Below, in pieces: positions 21,917-33,417 of a stretch of DNA of 64,000 nucleotides. Below the pieces are notes generated by a model. It saw only the letters and a list, made by a program, of their open reading frames with translations. It ran no database searches and was not told the origin of the DNA. A program made the position numbers and the translations under genes. The DNA comes from Plantago major. Lineage: Eukaryota; Streptophyta; Magnoliopsida; Lamiales; Plantaginaceae. The stretch lies in the NCBI GenBank assembly GCA_026545765.1, contig CM048839.1, forward strand, positions 84,249,914 through 84,313,913, given 5' to 3'. The stretch's first letter is position 1; each line of letters begins with the position of its first letter.

Positions 21917-23216
21917 GTAAGAAAGTGGTTTGGAAGAATGGCAGTTTTTGTGAGTGGTGGAGAAGTTGGCTAATGAGAGAGGTAGTGGTAATATGGTTGG
22001 AAGGGTGTTTTTGGTTGGTTTGCTCCAAGGATCATAGCCATATATATCAAAACACAAACCAAGATCTGTACACAGCTGTTAATATGAGATTAAGGAAAGC
22101 AAATGACCACCGTATCGATTAGGTCAAGAATGAAGAAGGTTCTCAAAACTCACCCTAGGGAGGTACATTTTTGTTTTTAGGAAACAAATCAAGGTCAGAT
22201 AAGAGTAAGATATTATATTTTACACTTTATATTTTACCAGATTACCCAAGACACAAAATTACTCCCCCTCAAACCCAACCCAAAACACAGAAAGAGCACA
22301 CAAAAACACAGCAAAGAAGGTACTTCCAAAGACAGTAATGTTGACCAGGATGTTGGCTCAACATTGATGACAACATCGGAATATCAGACCACTCTTAATG
22401 TAAGTCAGCCAGGAAACCAAGTCTCAAGATGTGCAGATTCGATTAACACCACTGATGCTGCAGGCAAAACAGAAGGAGAAAGGAATACCAAAGAAACACA
22501 CTCAACATTGCCTCAAAAAGTAAATTGATCAATTAACAGAATTGTGAGTGGGGGTGACCATGAGACTGTGAACCATGTCAAATAATTGGAACACGTATGA
22601 ATCCGCTCCAAAGCCGAAGCCTATGCGGAGTTAGGCAAACACACGTCTCATGGCATAGAGATCACTCAGTTTACCACAGTGGGTGACTTGGTACTCAGAA
22701 AGTGAACCAGCAGCATTACGAGAATCGGCACTTTTGTGCGTGTCGGTTTCCAGTACAGGCCATCAACCCTCACGACATATGACACATTGGCCACGTCGAT
22801 ATTTGGATAGTATTTGGAACCTGCCCAACACGATCCTCGACGGAAACACTTCGAGCCCTTTTTATCATAATTCATTAGATTTATTAAGCACAAAGAGCAG
22901 GAGGCAAAATCAAGTGCAAGTCAAGGTACGAGAAAAAAAATGGCCAAAAAGCAGCAAAAGTGGGTTTTACATAAAGTAAACACACAGGAGACTCAATACC
23001 TTTCAACCTTGGTTTCAAGCAGCCTTTCAAAACCTAAGCATCACCACTGTAAGCTACAAACAGAAAGCGACCATTGACCAGATGTACACAAAAAACACAT
23101 AGACACACAAGAATAAGAAAGAGAAAAGACTAAAGAAAAAAAGAAAGACAACACTAGGTACATAGAAGACAATGTTGACCTGGATGTTATGTCAACATTG
23201 CTTGCAGCAACTCCTA
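21917..23216 (-). other. Spacer between pol and 3' ORF of element C
   Basis: Non-coding, with CTCCCCCT tracts near 22260, several AATGTTG/CAACATT words (22337-22378, 23170-23200) and no ORF of note. No counterpart of the A/B hairpin array was found. Confidence 0.5.
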
Positions 23217-25490
23217 TCAAATAGTGCAAAGGCCAAGAGACCTTCTCAAACTGAAGAATCTCTCTTTATCAAGAGGCTTTGTGAAAATGTCAGCTAACTG
23301 ATTTGTGGTATCAATGTGTTGTTTGTCAATTATTTGTTTGGAGACTAGGTCTCTAAGAAAATGATGTCGAATGTCTATATGCTTGGTGCGTGAGTGTTGA
23401 ACAGGGTTCTTGGATATGTGAGTGGCACTAAGGTTATCACAAAACAGCAAAAGAGTGTCACTTTGAAACCCATATTCATGCAGCATATTGTTCAGCCAAA
23501 TTAGTTGAGACACACAACTCCCAGCCGCTACATATTCAGATTCAGCAGTAGAAAGAGACACGCAATTTTGTTTCGTACTATACCATGACACAAGATTTGG
23601 TCCAAGATAAAAACAACCTCCACTAGTTGATTTTCGATCATCTAAGTCACCAGCCCAATCAGAATCACTAAATCCCAATAGATTAGTGTTTGAGTCACAT
23701 GCATACCATAATCCAAGATTAACAGTTCCTGATATATATCTAATGATTCTTTTGACAGCAGTTAAGTGAGATATTTTGGGTTTGGATTGATACCTGGCAC
23801 ACACACAAACAGAGAACATGATGTCCGGTCTGGTGGTTGAAAGATACAAGAGACTTCCAATCATTGATCTGTACAATGTTGGGTCAACATCGTCCCCAAC
23901 ATCGGTTTTGCTGAGTTTCAGAGATGTAGCCATGGGAGTGCTGCAAGGTATGGCATTTTCTAGACCAAATTTTTTGATAAGATTCTTGGCATATTTCTCT
24001 TGAGAGATAAAGAGATCTTCCTGTTTCTGCTGTATCTGGAGCCCCAAGAAGAAACTGAGTTCACCAATCATACTCATCTCAAAAGTTCCTGTCATGGCTT
24101 GAACAAACTTATCTAGCAAGGAGAGGTTAGTAGCACCAAAGACAATATCATCAACATAGATTTGAGCAATGCAGATGTCTGTTCCTTTCCTGAGGATAAA
24201 CAGAGTTTGATCTCCCTCTCCTCTTTTAAATCCTAACCCAACTAGGAATTCTGTCAACCTAGCATACCAAGCTCGTGGGGCTTGTTTCAAACCATACAAG
24301 GCTTTTCTTAGTTTAAAAACATGGCCAGGATAAAGAGGATCTTCAAACCCTCTAGGTTGTTCAACATACACTTCTTTGTCAATGTAACCATTCAAGAAAG
24401 CTCCTTTAACATCCATTTGGTTGAGTTTTATGTTAAGACAGCATGCTAAGGCTAGGAGCAAGCGGATGGACTCTAATCTAGCAACAGGAGCGAAGGTCTC
24501 ATCAAAATCAATGCCTTCCACTTGGGTGTAACCTTGAGCAACCAATCTGGCTTTGTTTTTTACAACTATCCCCTTTTCATCACTCTTATTTTTGAAAATC
24601 CACTTGGTGCCTATGACATTTATATTATGGGGGCGGGGAACAAGAGTCCAGACTTCATTTGTTTGAAACTGACGAAGTTCATCTTGCATTGCTTCTATCC
24701 AAAAATCATCAGCAAGAGCTTCTTTCACATTTTTAGGTTCCATTAACGAAACAAAGCATGAGGAACTTACAGAGTGACATATTTCAGCAAGTCTGAGTGT
24801 CTCCTTGTAGTTTTTGCGCGTGTTTCCCCTCAATGTCCTTCCTCCTGGATTTCCAATTACTTGGGAACTGGGATGATCTTTGCGAATTCTAGGAGGAGGA
24901 TCCTTTCTTGAGTCAGGAGACATAGGTGCAGCATTGTTGCTGGATGGATTGTCAGATTCAGCCTCAGTTTCATTATGAGGATCAGCTTGTTCTTCATCAT
25001 GAGTGTAAATCTGGGATGTTGAGTCATCATTGCACTGAGGGGATGTTGGCACAACATTGCCCACAACATGGGTTCTTTCATTTTGATCAGCAGCAGGAGT
25101 CACAGTTTCTGATACGTTCTCATGTGTAGAAGAGTCAGAGGTTGATTCAATAACCTGTTCAGCACCTGCAGAGATCTTCTTCTGGGCATAGGGCTCAGAG
25201 TCATCAAAGGAAACATTCACAGACTCTTGTATAGTCTGCAATCTAGGATTGTATATTTTATAAGCTTGACTATTTTGAGAGTATCCTACAAAGATTCCTT
25301 TATCACTTTTAGCATCAAACTTCCCTAGATGTTCTCTATCATTGAGTATGTAACACACACATCCAAATACATGAAAGTACTTGAGATTGGGCTTTCTACC
25401 TTTCAACATCTCATATGGAGTGGTTAGAGAACCTGGACGAAGATAGACACGATTGATTATGTGACAAGCAGTGTTCACAAATTTTGACAC
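23217..25490 (-). pseudogene. Element C integrase tail, reverse transcriptase and RNase H
   Basis: A 757-residue open frame on the minus strand. It starts in the integrase C-terminal part (NRVYLRPGSLTTPYEMLKGR, YFHVFGCVCYILND). A variable acidic linker rich in Ser/Asn/Asp follows. RVT_2 begins near residue 255 (LMEPKNVKEALADDFWIEAM), with [44 protein letters not shown] and the catalytic IYVDDIVFGA. The RNase H part has GFSDSDWAGDLDDRKST, STAESEYVAAGS and KHIDIRHHFLRD. It ends with NQLADIFTKPLDKERF, the usual end of copia pol. The best preserved polymerase in the window. Confidence 0.9.
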
Positions 25491-27526
25491 AACCTTTTTG
25501 ATAGGTTCATTGAGCTCAACATCACTCTGGCCATTTCTTGAAGAGTCCTGTTTTTCCTTTTAGCAACACCATTTTGTTGTGGTGTCTTAGGAGCTGAGTA
25601 TTCATGCATGATTCCTTTCTTTTCACAGTACTTATCAAAGAATTGATTCTCGAATTCTTTACCATGGTCAGATCGAATTCTTTGAACAAGAGTAGAGTAC
25701 TGATTACAGCATTTTGTATGCCAGTTTTTGAAGGATTCAAAAGTTTCTAATTTTTCTTTCAAAAAATTGACCCAAGTGTATCTAGAGAAATCATCAACTA
25801 TAACATAGATATACCAGGCTCCTCCTAAACTTTTAGCTTCTATTGGACTCATGAGATCCATATGCAGGAGTTCAAAGCAGTTAAAAGTACCTCTTTGTTG
25901 TCCTTCAATCAGAAGTGGCTGATGTGTCACCTTGGTTTGTTTTCCCATAAGACAGTCGCCACACACATATTTCCCTACATTGGTAAGCTTTGGCACTCCT
26001 GTCACCACATTATTTTTGATGATCTTCTCCAGATTTCTGTAGTTGACATGTCCCAATTTCTTATGCCACAGTGTTGCATCATCATGTTGAGCAACATTGC
26101 ATTTGAGAGGAATGTCCATCACATAGCAGTTGTCCTGTGATCTCACACCTGTCATTACGGTTAATTTGTCCACATAAGTATAAACTTTGCAAGAACGTTT
26201 ATCAAACTTGACTTTCAGATCATCATCACACAGGTGGCTTATACTAACAAGATTAGCAGTTAACCCTTCAACAAGAAGAACATTCGAGAGTTTCGGATAT
26301 CCTTTAAGGCACAGTGTTCCCTTTCCAAGTATTTTGCTTTGGTATCCTCCTCCATATGTTACCGTACCTGTCTTTTGAGCTACAAAGTTTGACAGATTTG
26401 ACGGGTTACCGGTCATGTGCCTAGAACAACCACTGTCGAAGTACCATTTTCCTGCATTGTTAGGGGAAGTAGCAACAGAAAAAGCAACATTGCAAGTATG
26501 ATTTTCTTTAGCTACCCAAACATGTTTCGAAACACTCTTGTGTTTTCTTATCTGTCCTGGATATTTGTCATGTTTAGGAGAACTAGGAAAGTACTTTAGA
26601 GTCTTAAGATTACATCTTTCAGTTTCTGTTGAAGTGGATGTTGTCACAACATTGCGGCTAGCATCACTGTTCTGTCTGCTGGAAACTGAATGGGAGGGAA
26701 TTATGGAGAGATTACTGAGGTTGGAGGTCTCAACATGTTCACTCTTTAAGTCCTTTTGGTACTTGAAGCAGTAAGGCTTTTTGTGACCAGATTTAAGACA
26801 GTAAGTGCACACAAACAAAGCTTTTTCTTTGACAAATGTAGGACCTTTTATGAGCTCAGAAAAAGGTTTGACAACTTTTGAGGTATCAGTGTCAACAGTG
26901 TCGTTCATGTTGCTCCCAAGTTCATCATAACTACTTGTGTACCCTAAACCAGTGGTCCTATCATTGTTCACATCAAGCATCTCATTAAGTTTAGAAGTAG
27001 AAGAGTTCCATTTTGCAATTACCTTCTTTTCATTATCTAGCTCAGAGATTACCTTGAACAGCTCAGAGTCCTTTGTTAATTCAGCTTCTAGTTTGACAAT
27101 GGTGTCTTTCAGATTGTGGTTCTCCTTCTCAGTTTTCTTGAGGAGTTTTCTGAGAGTCTTCCATTCACTGAAGAGTTTCTCATACATCTGTTGCAGATCC
27201 TTCACCATTTGATCTGCATTACCTTCCTCTTCTGAAGGACTATCAATATCAAAATCCACAGAACCATGTAGACATAAAACATTAGAGATTCCTGACTTCT
27301 CAGGTTTGGTTAGTGCCAAAATTTCACAGTTCTCAGAGTCATCATAGTCAAAGAAGATTTCTATTCCTGATGTTGTCTTGACAATGTTGTCCCAACATTG
27401 GTCATCAACATGGTAAGTGGATGAGCGGAGAGCTCTGGCATTGGTAGTTGAATCATCTTCTTTTTCTTCATCTTCCTGTTCTTCATCTGAGTCATCACTG
27501 AGACAAGCAAGAAGATTCTTTTTCAC
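25475..27526 (-). pseudogene. Element C gag tail, protease and integrase
   Basis: A 683-residue open frame on the minus strand. The N-terminal part is acidic with a long coiled coil (about residues 95-165, LQQMYEKLFSEWKTLRKLL). A second zinc-knuckle-like CTYCLKSGHKKPYC lies at about residue 240, and the protease motif DSGCSRHMTG near residue 365. The GAG-pre-integrase part is LWHKKLGHVNYRNL...CGDCLMGKQ. The integrase core carries LLHMDLMSP, RSDHGKEFENQ and [30 protein letters not shown] is typical of the SIRE lineage. Confidence 0.88.
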
Positions 27527-28521
27527 TTTTCTGAGATTGTTAGCACATTCATTTTGATAATGACCCCACCCTTGGCATTCAAAACATCTAATCTTACTAA
27601 GAGGAGTGCGATCGAAATCAGATTCATAGCTAGTTTTGGAAGCAGAACCAGTTTTGAAAGTATTGTTTTTCTTTTTGAAAGTTTTAGTTGCACTTGAGGA
27701 TCCTTGACCAGAGTTTTTCCTGAACTAAGTTTGTTGAACTTCCTTACAAGATTGTTGAAAGCTTCCTCAGTCATATTGTCAGACTCATCACTACTACTAT
27801 CAGGCTTTGAAGATTTTGCTTTAGAAACAGAGTGAAGGGAAATACTATGAGTTTTCATACCTTGTCTCTCATTTTCATTTAGTTCAAAGTTTTTCAAATT
27901 GTTCAACAGGGTATGAAAGTCCATAGTTGCCAAGTTATGATTGTCTTCCAAAATAGTGACTTTGGTATTAAATCTTGAGGAAAGAGATCGAACAGCTTTG
28001 GAAACAAGTTGCCTATTAGAAATAGCTTCTCCCAGTCTTTGGACTTCATTTGAGAGAGTCAAAAGCTTTTCAAAATAGGAGTCAATGGTTTCTTCCTCCG
28101 CCATTCTTAGATTTTCAAATTGAGACCAAAGCATTCTAAGTTTAGTTTGTTTGACACTAGCATCCCCTTCACAATGACTCTGAAGTAATTCCCAAGCTTG
28201 TTTTGGCAGAGTACGCTTTGAATGATTTTAAACATATGAGAATCTACATGACCAAAGATAGCATTTAAAGCTTTTTCATTATAAGAGCTAAGAAGTATGT
28301 CACCTGCAGAGAAGCGTTCTTCAGGTATGGGAACAATGTCACCAACAAAGATCGTGTCCTTCATTGGCGGTGTATCCTTCCAGAATGGATCTCCAAGCAC
28401 GGCCATCAAGGGACTTGATGTATGTCCTCATCCGGATTTGCCAGTAATGGTAGTTGGACCCATCAAGCACAGGAGGTCTATTGTAGTTTGCATCCATTGT
28501 AGTAGTACCAAATCCAGACAC
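27523..28521 (-). pseudogene. Element C gag
   Basis: Minus strand. The start (MSGFGTTTMDANYNRPPVL, then DGSNYHYWQIRMRTYI) lies 15-30 bp inside the PBS and is the usual copia gag N-terminus. The UBN2 core includes LWSQFENLRMAEEETIDSYF, LTLSNEVQRLGEAI and NLKNFELNENERQ (28134-27850). A zinc knuckle (CFECQGWGHYQNEC) is visible near 27545-27590. The capsid-like protein packages the RNA. Broken. Confidence 0.8.
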
Positions 28522-28552
28522 CAGTAGTTAGGTGGCCGGCTCTGATGCCACT

Positions 28553-29381
28553 TGTTAAAACTTAAGATCCCGGATTGGTACTTTGAAACAAGATCAATAG
28601 ACAATGTTGCCAACAATGTTGTTCAACAATGTCTATAGTAAACAGATAGCAGCGGATGAATAATGTAACTTCTATTACCAAGCCAATATATAGAAAAATA
28701 TATCGCAAATACTTTAGGCAAAATATCTACTGACAGGAAAACTAGATCTAATCAAATAGGTTTAATACAATCACAAACGATTGATTAAACAACCAAAACT
28801 AGCCCTAGAAGAACCAACAGTAAAAGCTATTCTAGGTCGATGTTTGAAAGAGTTATTCCAACAATGAATACTCTTAGACAAACTCTAAAGCTAGCAGAAA
28901 ACAAGAAGCCTAAAATCTCTATTGATCTTTTCAAAAAGCTCAAACATTGCTTTGCTGAATCCTTGCATATATATAGTTGAGATGTCGACCTCTTCCATCT
29001 ATGTCGAAAGGCAATAGGATCCTGGCAAAGGCAATTTTTCCTTTTACTTGTTTTCTTCAAAATGCGCATAGAAGGAAATTTCCATATTTCAATTCTTCAT
29101 AAAATATATTCCTTCTTGCTTTCACCATGTCGCTTTTTTCCTTAAATCAATTCTTGTTTGTTTTGTCAATACTTCCATTCAAGTATCCATCCAAAGTGCT
29201 TTGTCTTCGATGTCTCATGTAATGCTATATCTTCAATGTTATGCCAACATTGAATTCTATCCTGTCACAATGTTATACAACATTGATAATCCTGCAGCTT
29301 CACAAACAACAACAAACACAAACTTGGAACTGATTATTGAAAGACAAGATTATCAAAATATAAGTGCATACTGCACTTTCA
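28553..29381 (-). repeat. Element C 5' LTR (right copy) with PBS
   Basis: It matches the left copy at about 97-98%. Just inside, on the minus strand, AGTGGCATCAGAGCCGG (about 28535-28551) corresponds to the TGGTATCAGAGC primer binding site for initiator tRNA-Met used by most plant copia elements. A minus-strand TATATATATG lies near 28966-28977. Confidence 0.88.
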
Positions 29382-29386
29382 CAAAG

Positions 29387-31360
29387 GTTAACGTGCTCTG
29401 ATCTCTCTGAAATATTGAGAATAACAGATCAACCAACCAGACGAGCACGAGCTCTTAACTTGGAGACGTATATCCATGCAATGTTCCCTACCGAACAGTA
29501 CACAGTTGCGACTCTATTGCATAAGGATTTCTCTAGAGAAGTGGCACACAGTTTGATACAAGCCTTTGAACAGGCAGATGGTCAGACAAGATTACAGATG
29601 GCATTCAAACCAGTTCTGCCCCAGACTCTGCAATTTATACCTTCTAAACAAGAAGAGGTTAATGGGCAGAAGATCACTATTCCTGAAGTGATCAATCTTG
29701 TATCTGAAGATGATGAGAAGGAAGAGATAAACGAAAACGACTTCGATGAACCTCCCACTAACCATCACCAAAAGGATGACACAGACAAAAAGGATGATGA
29801 TGATGCCCCTGCACCAGGGACCGGAGGAATTTCACAAAGAAATCATGCCTCAACTGCTGAAAAACAAACTGAGAGGAAAGCACAGAAATCTCCGTCTCCA
29901 TCTCCTCAAAAGTCAACTCATCCATCTTCCCAACAAAAGGTTATTACTGAACAAGTAGTTCAGGATTCTGAGGAAATCGCTCAGAAATTGTTGAATACTC
30001 AATCCAGAATCGCCAACTCGCATAACCGTTGGAAGAAGAACAACAGCTCCATCTTCAACTGGAAGACCAGATAGCTAAATCCAGAGACAAGCTTGACCAA
30101 CTACAAGATCAATATCTGCAAGAGATGATTGCTTACTCTGAGGTTAAAGAGCTACAGGATGCTGTAAATGCCATCACCAAAGAACTCGATACTGAAGAAG
30201 TATCTGAAATTAAGCATGATGCTAAGGCTGCATCATCTTCAAAAGAAGTACCATCCTCCTCCCAAAAAGGGAAGAAACCAATCTCTGAGATAGTTGCTGG
30301 ACTCGACACAATCGATGAGAATGTCCAAGAGGATGAAGATCACTGGGGTGATTACTCAGATGATAACAAGGGCCGTGGCACAGAAACCTCCAAGGAGTAC
30401 CAAGGCTCTAAGGGGAAGACAGGTTAAAGGGATTGATGAATCTTCTGAAGAAAAAGAAGAAGGCCATATCAAGTCCCTGGGCAATGAAGAAGGCTGTAAA
30501 ACTCTCACAAGATTTAATCTTAATGATGATGAGGAAACTGATGAAGATGAAGCTCCTCTTCACAGAAAAAGGAAAATTGAAATCCTAACTGAGCCCGTAG
30601 CTGCAAAGCCCCTAGCAGCTAAAACACCCTCTGGAAATACCAAGTCTATCCAGGGTGATTCTTCAAGCAATAACCCCAAAGAGAATTCAAGACAGAGAAG
30701 GAACAGACTGAGAGCTGAGCAAAGACAAAGTCAACTTCCACTCAGGCCAGAAGAAGACAAAATAGAGTATGTGAAGAATGACAATGATTCCTCCGCTCAC
30801 AGTGCATCAATCGGAAAAATGGCTATGGATTCGAACATAAGCATCTACCGTAAATTCAAGATTTCCGTAACCAATCCATAAACAACTTATGGCATGGAGA
30901 AAAGATAAGCCAACCTTGATCAACACCAATCAAATTAAAGCCCGTTGGATTTTGAAGTTGTCAAGAGAATCAAGCCATGAGAAAGGACCTCTCGATGAAT
31001 GTCCATATGGAAAGCCGATGATGTGCATGTAATTCTGAATATCACAGGAACAGGCACAAGAGCAAGACACGCTGTGGAACCCTATCAGTCGTTCTATCTA
31101 ACTGAAGATCAATACAAGGGTGACATCAGATATCTGAGGATTATCTACGAATACTTCAAGCTTTCAGATATCAGAATAGAGCATGCCTGGAAGTGGGGAA
31201 AGTATCTGTAGGTCAAACATTTTGTCAAGAAAAATCCTACCAAAACCTACAAAGAGGTCTGTGGATTTGCCAGAGACATTGAGATGCTCGTCAGAACACT
31301 TCTCTATGATTATTCTGATGACATCAAAAGGTTTGGAGATAGGAAATTTGCAGACTGATC
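29387..31360 (+). pseudogene. Element B 3' ORF, second part
   Basis: It resumes after element C with LRITDQPTRRARALNLE and HAMFPTEQYTVATLLHKDF (29405-29540). A Lys/Asp-rich acidic stretch (29700-29830), a Ser/Pro/Lys stretch and a coiled coil (30030-30210, QLHLQLEDQIAKSRDKLDQL) follow, then RKRKIEILTEP, and a conserved C-terminal domain ending KTYKEVCGFARDIEM and DDIKRFGDRKFAD (about 31230-31355). The A copy at 49045-51840 has the same order. Function unknown; the C-terminal domain is the most conserved part. Broken. Confidence 0.65.
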
Positions 31361-31744
31361 CATAGAACTACTGTTGAAGACTTGAAGAGTTGAAGACTTG
31401 AAGACTAGTCTATTAGGATGTTTACTTGGAGCTTGGTTACTCCTGTTGTCCTAATTTACTATGTATTTTTGTATTTTTTGCTGACTGAGCTAAACTTGTT
31501 TTATATTGAAGTTATCTGTAATCTTTCTTTGTAACATATCTGATGAACTTACTCTCAGATATTATTCTATAAAAGATAACTTGTCAGCAAAGATCACACC
31601 TTGTGATTTGGTTGATGTTTACTTTCTGCACTTAATTGAATGAATTGAAAAATCTTAAGAAATGATTAAGTGTTGGATTGTTCACTCATCCAGGTTTGTA
31701 ATAGGTCAGATAGTCATCGTTGACTGATCAAAAAGGGGGAGATT
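31361..31744 (+). other. 3' untranslated region and polypurine tract of B
   Basis: Non-coding. It shares TCTGATGAACTTACTCTCAG and TCAGCAAAGATCACACCTTG with 52020-52095 of A. The purine tract AAAAAGGGGGAGA (31731-31743) precedes the 3' LTR and would prime plus-strand DNA synthesis. Confidence 0.7.
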
Positions 31745-33412
31745 TGTTAGGAAATTTGTTAGATTTTTTGTTAGAAATATCTGTTTAGATTTTGATCAGC
31801 AACATGATGACTTATCTTAGTCTCAGAAAGGTGATTAGTACTCTTGGTTCACTTGAACATTGTAAAAGAGGAAACCCACTAAGTATGATAGTCTAGCTAA
31901 TCTTGTATAGGATGTTAGGTCTCAAAATGTAATTTTTATTTTATGAAGAGAAGACCAAGAAGAAGACATCCAAGCAGAACAAGTTCAACGACATTGAAGA
32001 CTTGAAGAAACTGCACAAGATTACTGAAACAGTTTTACAGATACCTTGGCCAGATATCTTGAAGACACGAATAGTTTTAAACAAACTATGTCACAAGAGA
32101 TATCTGAGAAATAAAAGGTCTATCTGAAAACAAGGAAAGTGTCCACAGATATCTATTCTCAGATACCTTGAGCTTTAACCACATTTCTGAAAAAGAAATA
32201 TATATATTGCAAACAAAGTTGTTTCAATAAAAGTTGTATCTGAAGTTAAAGATAAGAACGTGCAAAGAATCAGAGAAATCTGATCAAGGTTGTCTCTGAT
32301 ACAAAGCATAGTTCCGTTGGCACTACAGGACAAAAGTATAGTACAATGCATTAAATGCACGGACAGAGATGTCTGAACAAAAGCAACGGTAGCTTCTGAA
32401 GAAGAAGACAAACCTGCTACAGTACTATACACAGATATCGATAGTTTCAATTTGATTTAAGCCTAACGGATACTATTCAAAAGGCACTCAAATTCATCTA
32501 TAAATATCAACACTTAGACAGCTTGAGAAGACACACAACCTGAAGAACTTACACTGAACACATATCTCGCTATCTCAAGCAAATTACTTATCCTCAAAGC
32601 TTTCTGTTGCGACCAAAGCTCTTGATCTTGAGTAACATTGAAGTTCTAAGTGTCCTGATCCTAAACAAGCACAGCTATCTGTGAAAGAGTTGAATCAAAA
32701 GATTAAGTATCTGAGATTCATTCTCTTGAACACTTATCTAAGACTTGGGTCAGTAAAAAGAACAAGATACCATACATTGAAAAGTGTATTAAGTATACTT
32801 GATTCACAGAGCTATCTGATTAACTGAAAAGTTAACAAAGAAGCTCATCTGACAACTCAAACCAAAACCAACACCATCACTGGCGTGGAGTACAGGAAGT
32901 ACTTAGTTTGAGAAACTAAGGAATAACTCCAAGGTTATTGAGCACAGGAAGTACTTAGCTTGGGAAACTAGGGAATAGCTCAAAAAGGTTTCTGAGTACA
33001 GGAAGTACTTGGCTGTAAAAGCCGGGGAACAACTCAGGGGGAACATTTGGTTGGGAACCATTTGTTTAAGGAATCTTAGAATAGGATTTTTGTAAGGTGA
33101 CCTCAATTATCGATTCTAGTGAATTCTAGGTCTTTGGATGACCGAAGTGGATTAGTTGGAGGATTACGCCACCTCCAGATACCACTATACCTGCTGTGTT
33201 ATTTACTTTTCTGTACTTAATTTTCAGCAACACACACACACACTTTAAGCTTTCTCAGCTTATCTATCTTAAGTCTTCCAAGGCTCGAATCTAAGTATCG
33301 ATATCTACACAGATATCTGAGAAAAAGTTTTTATCGAAAAAATTTTTAAAAGACTATTCCCCCCCCCCCCCCCCCCCCCCAGTCTTTTCCTTTGCCATTA
33401 TCTGGACCAACA
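31745..33412 (+). repeat. Element B 3' LTR
   Basis: 1668 bp from TGTTAGGAAATTTG to CCAACA. TATAAATA is at 32499-32506. The hairpin module array is at 32887-33060, and a run of about 22 C lies at 33359-33380, 32 bp before the LTR end. A's LTR has a similar C run at the same place (about 53753-53768). Confidence 0.88.
32887..33060 (+). repeat. Nested hairpin modules in the B 3' LTR
   Basis: Module 1 has GGAGT (32887-32891) with ACTCC (32926-32930), inner TTAGTTT (32903-32909) with AAACTAA (32913-32919). Module 2 has TTGAGC (32938-32943) with GCTCAA (32978-32983). Module 3 has CTGAGT (32992-32997) with ACTCAG (33032-33037), inner GGCT (33011-33014) with AGCC (33020-33023). The terminal hairpin is TGGTT-GGG-AACCA (33048-33060). 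B has one module more than A. Confidence 0.82.
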
Positions 33413-33417
33413 AAAAG

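Larger units (their letters stand above)
18781..29381 (-). mobile_element. Element C: antisense SIRE-type Ty1/copia element, broken
   Basis: A 10.6-kb element with TGTTAAAAC...CACTTTCA ends is inserted in the 3' ORF of B with target repeat CAAAG at 18776-18780 and 29382-29386. On the minus strand the order is 5' LTR 28553-29381, PBS about 28535-28551, gag 27523-28521, zinc knuckle to integrase 25475-27526, RT-RNase H 23217-25490, spacer, 3' ORF 19830-21768, polypurine tract 19615-19625, 3' LTR 18781-19614. The LTRs are 834 and 829 bp and differ by about 2-3% by eye, with several clustered differences. It must be younger than B. Broken, with roughly four to seven breaks; the pol genes look largely kept. 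Confidence 0.9.
10116..33412 (+). mobile_element. Element B: SIRE/Maximus-like Ty1/copia element, broken, host of C
   Basis: B starts TGTTAGGAAATTTG and ends CCAACA, flanked by AAAAG at 10111-10115 and 33413-33417. It lies in the gag of its relative A in the same orientation. Parts: 5' LTR part 10116-11193; gag 11216-12170; protease and integrase 12171-13520; RT and RNase H 13960-15409; hairpin spacer 15422-15581; 3' ORF 16228-18780 and 29387-31360, split by element C; polypurine tract about 31731-31744; 3' LTR 31745-33412. LTR copies differ by about 2% by eye, so insertion was recent, perhaps under one million years at a rate near 1.3e-8. Broken, with roughly six to ten breaks, but its pol is the best kept of the + strand copies. 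Confidence 0.87.

Noticed and set aside
21486-22057. Phe/Lys-rich minus-strand ORFs over the T run as genes
   Set aside because: They arise from the poly-A/T tract and the leader of the element C 3' ORF in other frames.
33359-33380. Long C run as a sign of assembly error or a quadruplex switch
   Set aside because: The same run is at the same LTR position in A (about 53753-53768), so it is a family feature. Its exact length may be unreliable.
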